DNA from: a virus
Virus record (IMG/VR): IMGVR_UViG_3300006749_000096
Coordinates: 1-26,949 of that record
Direction: 5' to 3' (one strand)
DNA length: 26,949 nucleotides
The stretch's first letter is position 1. Every line of letters starts with the position of its first letter. Positions 19,801 through 25,438 of this stretch are shown in pieces. A program made the position numbers and the translations under genes. The notes beneath the pieces are model-generated. The model was not told the DNA's origin. It was given only the letters and a program-made list of their open reading frames with translations, and did not search any database.

Positions 19801-21336
19801 AACAATAATCTGGGTAGAAATCTTAGATTATCTTTAGTATCAATCGCCAATACAAATGAAATTCTTCTAGATAACGTTCAGGGTGATTTTATTACTGGAG
19901 CAGGTAACACAGTTCAATTTATTAACAATGCAGGACTTAGAACTGATTTAAATAATGATCAGACTTTACCTGCTGGCGGCGGTGTTCTTATTGATGGAAT
20001 TAATGAAGTAATTACTGATGGTGTTCACTTCACTGTCAACCATAAAAATCATGGAATGTATTTTGAAGATAATAGAGTTGAAATCACTGATGTTGAATCT
20101 GATATTCTTCCAATAAAACTTACTGAAGCGATTAATTCATCATCAACTTCACCAATTTCTGTTGATTCTACCACTGGATTTAATATTTTTGAAAATGTAG
20201 GTGTAGGTTCAACTAACTTGGGTTATCTCAAGATTGGAAGTGAAATTATTTCTTATGAATCAGCAACTTCTAACAGTATCACACTGGTTCAAAGAGGAAT
20301 TGATAGCACGATTGCTAAGGATTATATTGCTGGTACACAAGTATTTAAGTATGAACTTGGTGATGTATCGTTGAGAAGAATCAACAAAACGCATAATCTT
20401 GATAGTGTGACTGCTGCTGATCCTCGCACATTTGATACATATAAAATCAAACTTAACATGGGTGAAAGTGGAGTAGGACGTTCTACAGGCGAAAGTTTCC
20501 CAATCCTTTATATGGGAGAAACAAAGTCTGCTGGTGGTAATAAGATCAAGGCATCTCAGAATATTCCTTTTGAAATCTTGACACCTCAAATTCAACACAT
20601 GACTGTTAGAGGTACAAATATTGATGCTCAGGTAAGAACAATCTCTGGTTCTTCAATTAGTGGCAATGAAATTCCGTACATTGATCAAGGATTTGAAGAA
20701 ATTTCAATACAAAATCCAAACTACTTTAGTACTCCTAGAATTATTGCTTCTAAAGTTAATGAAGATGCAAAACTTAGTAGTACTCCAGGTAATAAGTCTA
20801 TGACTCTGAGACTTAACTTAGGAACAACTGATGCAAGAGTCTCTCCAGTAATCGATACTCAGAGAATGAGTATTATTGCTACATCAAATAGAGTCAATAG
20901 TGTAATTACTGATTATGTCACTGATAGTAGAGTCAACGGTATTGATACCGATCCTACCGCCTTCCAGTATCTCTCTAAAGAGATTTCTTTGGAAAATCCT
21001 GCAACTTCAATAAAAGTAATTGTTGATGTTTTCAAGGATAGAGACGCTGATATTAGAGGATTCTTTGCAATTGCTGATCATCAAAACTTTACTCCAATTT
21101 ATGAGGCATTCCCTGGATTTAATAATATTGATGAAAGAGGACAAATTATTGATATTGCAAATAATGATGGTTCTAGTGACACTTTTGTCTCCCCTGTTGA
21201 AGACTATAGAGAACATACATTTACAATTGAGGAACTTTCATCCTTTAGATCATATAGAATCAAACTTTCACTTACCTCAACCAATCAAGCAAATCCACCT
21301 AGAATTAGAAACCTGAGAGTGATAGCACTTGCATGA
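13861..21336 (+). CDS. DUF4815-type giant virion protein, gp9-gp12 slot
   Basis: A 2491-residue structural protein. The N-terminus (about 6-65: APYFDDFDPQKDYYKVLFKP, PGYPVQARELTSLQSILQNQ, KFGQHFFKEGAKVIPG) is the hallmark of large phage proteins with a DUF4815 domain. Further blocks: GE.I.G..SGA modules (near 94, 485, 869, 906, 1454, 1546); YRMVDIKQLENRIKNLEFFT near 1123; a Trp-rich region (1295-1380); LKPYSQLYGFFDGVAITDYC near 1422; DPLAQTFLVED at 1679, opening a jelly-roll-like region to about 1830; GxGY modules near 1907 and 1951; a GxxxIGxExIxY module at 2090-2168; and a conserved-looking C-terminus after 2400. In T4, gp9, gp10, gp11, gp12 and wac lie here and none is present, so this protein probably supplies fibre attachment or short fibres. 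That role is inferred from position. Its stop overlaps the next start (ATGA). Confidence 0.85.
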   Translation: MSQETNLNVAPYFDDFDPQKDYYKVLFKPGYPVQARELTSLQSILQNQVEKFGQHFFKEGAKVIPGNTTYSTNYKCVILENNYLGVPLFDYLDQIVGAQITGQDSGVTAIVDKYITDAESERNQVTLYVNYSGSGTDNQETIFRDGELLTCDVTISTANTLIGQGSPFASTVQENATAVGSAYFISNGVYFGKGTFLNVAEQTLILNQYSNVANCRVGLLIEEKIVNADLDSSLTDNSSGFNNFGAPGADRLQITTSLHKKDLTDLDDSNFVELGVVNSGILRQKVISNSTQFGDELAKRTFAESGDYYVKSFGLGVKESLNNFKGNRGIFNAGQTTYSGSTPDEDLALYQISPGRAFVKGYDVETTAPTYLDVAKPRTTKTLTQQQINYETGKTLKLNRVYGSPTIGIGNTYVLSLRDTRVGVNSTAIAGKEIGLARVYDFNLDSGSYNAPNSDTNEWGLSLYDVQSTTEITLNENITLPVPTFIKGKNSGATGFLKETATNTKSLVLYETSGKFIKNENFIIDGIENPRVATAVTSYGISDVLSVFGSLNGAEVGAARTFSADVVLAPKFNIGVATVTAAAANFTSVIRSTNSRFPGQIKAGNIISFSGDLSQDPVFASVVSVATSSVTITGVSTVEGVASGAIPTSAATLNDVKVIAGDLGASNDNTLYTEMPRRHISEVKLDDASLVIRKTQQVNILDNKLTAAVVTESNETFLPFTPERYLLIRSDGTTEELTSDKVQINAGSNQLEIFNLGNDDEATLVTTLTKIKPKAKNKIRNRVDSIVIDKSTQAASGIGSTTLNDGLTHGNYPFGTRVQDESISLNRADIIEVHGIYELATDPAVNNTDPTAPSMVLSNLSGPTGKTSDLVIGEEIKGLTTNSRAIVGRKETDAKILYLPKNQINFNEGETVEFVESGIKAIVTTLDTPSKDISFKYGFTNGQNGEFYGYGVLNRKNGEEAPKRKVVVYYSNGYYESTDDGDITTVNSYSNFDYGSEIPSVNSLRNTDIIDIRPKVSDIESVSEGDRSPLEFKGRTFNVSGNSATNILASNEGILTDFSYYLGRIDRVYLTKDGVFQVKYGTPAENPEKPTSVDDALEIATISLPPFLYKVSDASKKFLEHKRYRMVDIKQLENRIKNLEFFTSLSLLETNTANLFVPDANGLNRFKSGFFVDNFTSFLAQEESVDLKNSVDFTNKQARPKHYTTQVDLTQSLSGSGDLKVAVPDGNNIRKTDDIVTLEYSDVEWLSQQFATRSESVTPFIIGFWIGALNLTPASDSWTDQVRLEANIVQAEGNFTETLERATRTLNVDPQTGFAPAVWNSWVNNWTGREEVIDTVDRQTSTTSRQVGVRRAGWWGDIITTTNTTFRDTTREIFETGVATRTGARTVISEQFDNESLGDRVVSRDLISFARSRNIEFNINSLKPYSQLYGFFDGVAITDYCIPKLLEISMVSGTFQVGETITGTMRSVGNAPSTDSNPQITFRAAQSNHKEGAFDNATEVFTINPYNKDRTIPRAYSSTSTILNVDTFSLCDQPQGDFIGYVAQGMVLVGETSGAQATITQVRLVADFSSSLIGSFFIPDPNITNNPRFEVGTKVLTFIDDINNNLNEASTRATSTFLISGVIETVQENIVSVRNANVQSEEVAEERDIRRQDDTFGTEVISTEVLTQNFTRRTERRGDPLAQTFLVEDDTGIFITKCDVFFEQTDNLGIPVIFELRTCDNGVPTTKILPLSQVIAFPKDIAVSDDGSVAHTFNLKAPVYLEPGVQYAMVMRSASARYRVFISRVGENDLLRQTFVSNQPYLGSLYKSQNGSVWEPSQWEDLKFTLYRADFVDSGSIEVYSPKLSLGNKQIASLLPNSISLNSRSVRIGIGSTLQDNDLTLGNTIVQHGSNASGNFVGEAGIATGSLNVINAGIGFTPHSGTLEYEAVELVNITSSGRNAKADITVTNGIVASATISEAVANSGGQGYVIGDVLGVSTIGNNNLGRNLRLSLVSIANTNEILLDNVQGDFITGAGNTVQFINNAGLRTDLNNDQTLPAGGGVLIDGINEVITDGVHFTVNHKNHGMYFEDNRVEITDVESDILPIKLTEAINSSSTSPISVDSTTGFNIFENVGVGSTNLGYLKIGSEIISYESATSNSITLVQRGIDSTIAKDYIAGTQVFKYELGDVSLRRINKTHNLDSVTAADPRTFDTYKIKLNMGESGVGRSTGESFPILYMGETKSAGGNKIKASQNIPFEILTPQIQHMTVRGTNIDAQVRTISGSSISGNEIPYIDQGFEEISIQNPNYFSTPRIIASKVNEDAKLSSTPGNKSMTLRLNLGTTDARVSPVIDTQRMSIIATSNRVNSVITDYVTDSRVNGIDTDPTAFQYLSKEISLENPATSIKVIVDVFKDRDADIRGFFAIADHQNFTPIYEAFPGFNNIDERGQIIDIANNDGSSDTFVSPVEDYREHTFTIEELSSFRSYRIKLSLTSTNQANPPRIRNLRVIALA

Positions 21337-21569
21337 TGAAACATTTAAAAGTAGAAGGGCATAATAATCTTTTAAGAGATAGTGAAACCGGAGCTATCAT
21401 TAACAACGATAGATCTGGTTTCTCTTCTTATATGATGAGTAAGAATGCCAAAAATGAGGAGAGTATTAGGATACAGAATGTAGAGAGAGATCTTGCTAAT
21501 ATTAATAATGAAATTACTGAATTAAAATTACTTCTCAAGGAGGCACTTTATGGATCCCGAATCAATTAA
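21333..21569 (+). CDS. Small conserved phage protein, 78 residues, helical C-terminus
   Basis: The start ATG overlaps the DUF4815 gene's stop (ATGATGA); a second ATG at 21336 is equally possible, giving 77 residues. The N-terminal half has the pattern LKVEGHNNLLRDSETGAIIN, which I recall from small proteins in the same place in marine T4-like phages. The C-terminal half (about 42-73) is a charged amphipathic helix (RIQNVERDLANINNEITELK) likely to form a coiled coil. The position in a run of structural genes suggests an assembly or minor virion role, but none is known to me. Translation is probably coupled to the upstream gene. Confidence 0.75.
   Translation: MMKHLKVEGHNNLLRDSETGAIINNDRSGFSSYMMSKNAKNEESIRIQNVERDLANINNEITELKLLLKEALYGSRIN
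21537..21543 (+). promoter_or_regulatory. Strong Shine-Dalgarno site fixing the start of the 58-residue gene
   Basis: AAGGAGG, a full match to the core anti-Shine-Dalgarno complement, lies six bases before the ATG at 21550. It lies inside the coding sequence of the preceding 78-residue gene. It is the strongest ribosome binding site I saw in the window and is the main evidence that the short frame is translated. Confidence 0.75.
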
Positions 21570-21726
21570 ACTCAACAATTTATCTAAAAGTTTTGAATAT
21601 ACTAAATTAGCATCTGAGATAGATAGTTGTGATGATAGAGATATTTTGAGAAATATCGCAAAGTCATTTGTAAAACTTTATTATAAACAACAAGAGACTT
21701 TATCAGTAATAAACATAAATGGCTAA
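21550..21726 (+). CDS. Small phage protein, 58 residues
   Basis: A short frame starting at ATG 21550 and ending at TAA 21724-21726. It begins MDPESIKLNNLSKSFEYTKL, continues with ASEIDSCDDRDILRNIAKSF and ends VKLYYKQQETLSVINING. Three things support it: an ideal AAGGAGG site six bases upstream, a 20-base overlap with the preceding gene and an 8-base overlap with the next (tight operon packing), and a sensible mostly helical composition. It fills what would otherwise be a 149-base gap. I recall similar short proteins beside neck genes in cyanophages, but know no function. Confidence 0.75.
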   Translation: MDPESIKLNNLSKSFEYTKLASEIDSCDDRDILRNIAKSFVKLYYKQQETLSVINING

Positions 21727-22138
21727 TCAGAACGTAACCTATGATGTAGCATCTGCTGCACCGTATGCCGTAAATTTAAATATATACGGTGGAGCAACCT
21801 TTAGTGATAAATTCACAATTACTAATCCTAACGGATCTGCATTTAGGTTTGACACTGGTGCTGGTACAACTGCTGGATTAGCAGTTACTTGGACTGGATC
21901 TGCTGCAATATCAAAAAGTGTTGCCATAGGTGCCACACTTGGTGTAACTCAAGCTTTCACCGTTGGATTTACAAGTGCAGCAGGTGGTGTTATTACATTA
22001 TCTTTGGGATCTACTGAAACAAGAAATCTTAAACCTGGTAGATATGTTTATGATGTTTTAGTGAGTTCTGGTAATACTGTATATAATATTATCAACGGAG
22101 ATGCCTTAGTCAAGGCTGGTATAGCGACATCTCCATAA
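21719..22138 (+). CDS. Small beta-rich virion protein, 139 residues, Ig-like fold likely
   Basis: A Gly/Ala/Thr-rich, cysteine-free protein. It starts with alternating strands (NLNIYGGATFSDKFTITNPN near 22-41) and ends with LKPGRYVYDVLVSSGNTVYN followed by IINGDALVKAGIATSP. This layout (early 'GATF' strand, late 'G-x-Y-x-YD-x-x-V ... G-x-x-x-V') resembles the small Ig-like or baseplate-upper-protein-type domains of many phage tails. It has no signal peptide or membrane segment. It sits just before neck gene 13, where T4 has wac (fibritin), but shows no coiled-coil or foldon features, so it is not a fibritin homologue. A structural role is inferred. The start overlaps the upstream frame by eight bases and has no strong ribosome site. 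Confidence 0.8.
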   Translation: MANQNVTYDVASAAPYAVNLNIYGGATFSDKFTITNPNGSAFRFDTGAGTTAGLAVTWTGSAAISKSVAIGATLGVTQAFTVGFTSAAGGVITLSLGSTETRNLKPGRYVYDVLVSSGNTVYNIINGDALVKAGIATSP

Positions 22139-22141
22139 ATA
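22134..22141 (+). promoter_or_regulatory. Candidate T4-type late promoter box CATAAATA
   Basis: CATAAATA (seven of eight to TATAAATA) includes the stop codon of the 139-residue gene and ends 18 bases before the gp13 ATG, the same distance as the box before gp8. Position and matching spacing support a late promoter for the neck genes. Confidence 0.5.
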
Positions 22142-22159
22142 CCTAAAAAGTGTAGATAG

Positions 22160-23005
22160 ATGCAACCATCAACTAGAGCGGAGTTAGTAGACTACTGCAA
22201 AAGAAAGTTAGGTGCTCCCGTCCTTGAGATTAACGTTGCTGATGAGCAAATCGAGGACTTAGTTGATGATGCGATTCAATACTTTCATGAAAGACACTTC
22301 GATGGTGTCGGACAAGTATTTTTAAAATATCAAATAACTCAAGAAGATATTAATAGGGGTAGAAGTCCATCTTCATCAGTAACTCAAGCAGGTATTGTAA
22401 CAACAACCGCTTCATCTACAATTGATGGTGCATCTACGACATTTTCTTATACTGAAAATAGTAATTATTTACAGGTTCCTCCTTCTGTTATAGGAGTTAA
22501 TAAAATATTTCAATTTGCTGGTGCTAACACTGTTACCAATAATATGTTTAGTGTTAAGTATCAGTTATTTTTAAATGATGTTTATTTCTTTGGAAATACT
22601 GAGTTGTTGTCATATGCTATGACAAAGACGTATCTTGAAGATTTAGACTTCTTACTAAACACACATAAACAAATTAGATTTAACCAGCGGATGGATAGGT
22701 TATACCTAGACATTGATTGGGGTTCAGTCAGAGCTGGTGAATATATTATTATTGATTGTTTTAGAACAGTTGATCCTAATGATTTTTCAAGAGTATATAA
22801 CGACTCTTTTATTAAACCATACCTTACTGCATTGATTAAACGTCAATGGGGACAAAACCTGATGAAGTTTCAAGGAGTAAAACTTCCAGGTGGAGTTGAA
22901 CTTAATGGTAGACAAATTTATGAAGATGGACAAAATGATTTAGACAAAATCATAGAGAAAATGTCCAACACTTATGAACTTCCTCCACTTGATTTCATCG
23001 GATAA
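22160..23005 (+). CDS. 13: Neck protein gp13
   Basis: A 281-residue protein clearly of the T4 gp13 family, which with gp14 completes the head and joins it to the tail. Diagnostic stretches: LVDYCKRKLGAPVLEINVAD near 9-28, EQIEDLVDDAIQYFHERHFD near 29-48, VPPSVIGVNKIFQF near 107-120, MFSVKYQLFLNDVYF near 128-142, and near the end TALIKRQWGQNLMKFQGVKL and PGGVELNGRQIYEDG. The length is close to T4 gp13 (309). A Ser/Thr-rich stretch at about 74-95 lies between the two halves. Its TAA shares one base with the ATG of gene 14 (TAATG), so the two partners are probably coupled in translation. Confidence 0.93.
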   Translation: MQPSTRAELVDYCKRKLGAPVLEINVADEQIEDLVDDAIQYFHERHFDGVGQVFLKYQITQEDINRGRSPSSSVTQAGIVTTTASSTIDGASTTFSYTENSNYLQVPPSVIGVNKIFQFAGANTVTNNMFSVKYQLFLNDVYFFGNTELLSYAMTKTYLEDLDFLLNTHKQIRFNQRMDRLYLDIDWGSVRAGEYIIIDCFRTVDPNDFSRVYNDSFIKPYLTALIKRQWGQNLMKFQGVKLPGGVELNGRQIYEDGQNDLDKIIEKMSNTYELPPLDFIG

Positions 23006-24402
23006 TGGCATTAAATCCTTTTTTCTTACAAGGTTCTCAAGGAGAGCAAAGTCTTGTTCAAGACTTAATCAACGAACAGTTGAGAATGTATGGTGTCGAA
23101 GTTTATTACTTACCGAGACAGTATGTTACCAAAAATAAAATAATTCGTGAAGTAATTACGTCAGAATTTAATCAGTCGTATCCCATTGAGGCATATGTTG
23201 ATAATTTTGATGGATATGGAGATAATACCGTTCTCTTATCAAAATTTGGTGTTCAAGCAACTAATGAATTAAAGTTAATTATTTCTCAAGAAAGATTTTC
23301 AAGTTATATTACACCATTAATTAAAAATTTACCTAATATTGAACTTGCAACACGTCCAAAAGAGGGAGATCTGATTTATTTTCCACTTGGTGATAGACTT
23401 TTTGAAATTAAATTTGTCGAGCACGAAAAACCTTTTTATCAGTTACAAAAAAATTACGTATACGAATTAACTTGCGAACTGTTCAGAGGAGAAGATGAAA
23501 TTCTGGATACTGGTGTTGAGGAAATCGATGATACCTTCAATGTGGAAGGAAATATCAGATCTCTCACACTTGTCGGATCTGGATCCACCGCAACCGCTTT
23601 CTCTGGAAGAATTATTAGTGGTGCCGTCAACCAAATTATCGTTACCTCTAGAGGTGAAAAATACAATCATCCACCCACTGTTGCGATTTCATCTGCACCT
23701 ACCGGTGGTACCCGCGCCACAGGAATTTCAACCTTACGTAACGACATTGTTAATTGTGATGGAACTTTAATTGGAGAGAAAGTACAAGGTGTCTTCATTG
23801 TAAATCCTGGAGCAGGATATACTGCGAATCCAGGTATAGTATTCGTTGGAGTCAGTACTAATCCTGGAGTTGGTGCTGCTGCCACCACTAGGATATCCGA
23901 CAATACGGTTGGTATTGTAACTATAAGTGATGGTGGTGGTGGATATGTATCTGCACCAACAGTTACATTCAGTAGTCCTGGAATTGGAACAACTGCACAA
24001 GGTGTTGCCGTTGTCTCTGCTGCAGGAACAGTCTCTGCAATCTATCTAACAAATGCTGGTGCTGGATATACTGTAGCACCCACTATTACCCTTTCTGCTC
24101 CAGATTTAAGCGGAAGTGGAGACTTTATACCTACAGAAACCATAACCGGTTCTACAAGTGGTGTTACTGGAATTGTCAAAACTTGGAATTCTGTTACAAA
24201 CATTCTTACATATTCTAATGTTTCTGGTGACTTTGTTGCTGGAGAGACAATTACAGGATCCGAAAGCAGCGCCTCTTATAAAATTAGAGTTATAGAGGAT
24301 GATAATACTGTTAATAATTATCCCGATAATGATGAAATTAAACTTTCCGCTAGGGATGGAATCTTAGATTTCTCAGAATCTAATCCCTTTGGGAATCCTT
24401 AA
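23005..24402 (+). CDS. 14: Neck protein gp14 with a large modular insertion
   Basis: The N-terminal 172 residues are the gp14 core: DLINEQLRMYGVEVYYLPRQ near 20-39, then AYVDNFDGYGD, PKEGDLIYFPLGDRLFEIKF and PFYQLQKNYVYEL. The last residues (ILDFSESNPFGNP) match the conserved Ser-Asn-Pro-Phe end of T4 gp14. Between them lies an insertion of some 250 residues: four GxGY modules (near 209, 263, 302 and 343), then a module with two GETITG-type turns (371-432). T4 gp14 is 256 residues, so this one is nearly twice as long. The insert resembles modules in the giant baseplate proteins in this window. gp14 works with gp13 at the head-tail joint; the insert probably projects from the neck (inference). 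Confidence 0.9.
   Translation: MALNPFFLQGSQGEQSLVQDLINEQLRMYGVEVYYLPRQYVTKNKIIREVITSEFNQSYPIEAYVDNFDGYGDNTVLLSKFGVQATNELKLIISQERFSSYITPLIKNLPNIELATRPKEGDLIYFPLGDRLFEIKFVEHEKPFYQLQKNYVYELTCELFRGEDEILDTGVEEIDDTFNVEGNIRSLTLVGSGSTATAFSGRIISGAVNQIIVTSRGEKYNHPPTVAISSAPTGGTRATGISTLRNDIVNCDGTLIGEKVQGVFIVNPGAGYTANPGIVFVGVSTNPGVGAAATTRISDNTVGIVTISDGGGGYVSAPTVTFSSPGIGTTAQGVAVVSAAGTVSAIYLTNAGAGYTVAPTITLSAPDLSGSGDFIPTETITGSTSGVTGIVKTWNSVTNILTYSNVSGDFVAGETITGSESSASYKIRVIEDDNTVNNYPDNDEIKLSARDGILDFSESNPFGNP
23628..24303 (+). repeat. GxGY and GETITG module array within gene 14
   Basis: Four copies of a short beta module (VTSRGEKYNHPPTVAIS, VNPGAGYTANPGIVFV, ISDGGGGYVSAPTVTF, TNAGAGYTVAPTITL) at residues near 209, 263, 302 and 343 of gp14. 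They are followed by a paired TETITGSTSG / GETITGSES module. Spacings are uneven (54, 39 and 41 residues). T4 gp14 lacks this region. Confidence 0.75.
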
Positions 24403-24410
24403 CCTAAATA
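24403..24410 (+). promoter_or_regulatory. Candidate T4-type late promoter box CCTAAATA
   Basis: CCTAAATA (six of eight to TATAAATA) directly follows the gene 14 stop codon and ends 20 bases before the gp15 ATG. A weak AAGG ribosome site follows at 24420-24423, seven bases before the start. Confidence 0.42.
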
Positions 24411-24430
24411 AACATAACTAAGGCAACTGT

Positions 24431-25438
24431 ATGTTTGAATACTTTTACCATGAAATTCTGAGACGAACGATTATTTCGTTCGGAAGTCTTTTTAATGGAA
24501 TTGAAATCAAACATTTAGATTCCAATGGAAGTGTTGATGAAGTTATCAAGGTTCCTTTAGCATATGGGCCTACTCAGAAATTTTTAGCAAGACTTGAACA
24601 ATCGGCAGATCTTAATAAACCCACATCGATTACTCTCCCAAGAATGTCGTTTGAATTCACGGGACTTCAATATGATGGTACTAGAAAAGTAACCACAACT
24701 CAAACCTTCAAATCACAGAGTGTAGGTATTGCAACTGCAATTAGAAAAACCTACATGCCTGTGCCCTATAACATGTCATTTGAACTATCTATTTTCACTA
24801 AGTTGAATGATGATATGCTTCAAATAGTTGAACAAATTTTACCATATTTTCAACCAGCATACACATTATCTGTAAATCTAGTTGATACTATTGGGGAAAA
24901 AAGAGATATTCCAATAGTTATTGAAAATGTAACAATGCAGGATGATTACGAAGGTAATTATAATACTAGACGCTCCCTTCTTTATACAATAAGATTCACT
25001 GCAAAAACATATATCTTTGGCCCTGTTGGAGATACCTCAACGGCGTCCAGAGATCTTATCAAAAGAGTTCGTGTTGGATATGTTCAAGACGATTCTTCTA
25101 CTCCAACGAGAGATCTTACTTATACTGTTACTCCAAGAGCAACAAAAAGTTATACAGACAACGTTGTTACAAATCTTTCAGAGGACGTTGGAACTACCAC
25201 CAATATTCTTCAAGTAAATGATTCTTCTGGAATATCAGAAAATACCTTCATTGTAATTAATAATGAGTCTATCTACGTTGATAGAAAAGAAGGTAATACT
25301 CTGTTTACTAAGAGAGGACAAGACGAGACTATTGTAGGATCCCATGTTCGTGGCACAGCAGTTAATCTAATTACAGATGCTGATGATGCTTTAATTGAAA
25401 TTGGAGATGACTTTGGATTTGATGGTACAATCTCATGA
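24431..25438 (+). CDS. 15: Tail sheath stabiliser / tail terminator gp15
   Basis: A 335-residue protein of the T4 gp15 family, which forms the hexameric ring capping the tail tube and sheath and docks to the neck. The start MFEYFYHEILRR parallels T4 gp15 (MFGYFY...RR). Other markers: VPLAYGPTQKFLARLEQ near 41-57, LPRMSFEF near 69-76, and the near-invariant FELSIFTKLNDDMLQIVEQI followed by LPYFQP (about 117-142). The family core ends near residue 200 (TYIFGPV). The rest is an extension whose part at about 256-314 is the same GxxxIxxExIxY/RGxxGTxxxHxxGTxV module found in the giant and DUF4815 proteins. T4 gp15 has 272 residues. The stop overlaps the next start (ATGA). Confidence 0.92.
   Translation: MFEYFYHEILRRTIISFGSLFNGIEIKHLDSNGSVDEVIKVPLAYGPTQKFLARLEQSADLNKPTSITLPRMSFEFTGLQYDGTRKVTTTQTFKSQSVGIATAIRKTYMPVPYNMSFELSIFTKLNDDMLQIVEQILPYFQPAYTLSVNLVDTIGEKRDIPIVIENVTMQDDYEGNYNTRRSLLYTIRFTAKTYIFGPVGDTSTASRDLIKRVRVGYVQDDSSTPTRDLTYTVTPRATKSYTDNVVTNLSEDVGTTTNILQVNDSSGISENTFIVINNESIYVDRKEGNTLFTKRGQDETIVGSHVRGTAVNLITDADDALIEIGDDFGFDGTIS

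Noticed and set aside
21719-22138. The 139-residue gene as fibritin (wac), given its place before gp13
   Set aside because: Fibritin is a long coiled coil with a foldon end. This protein is short and beta-rich, so position alone does not support the name.
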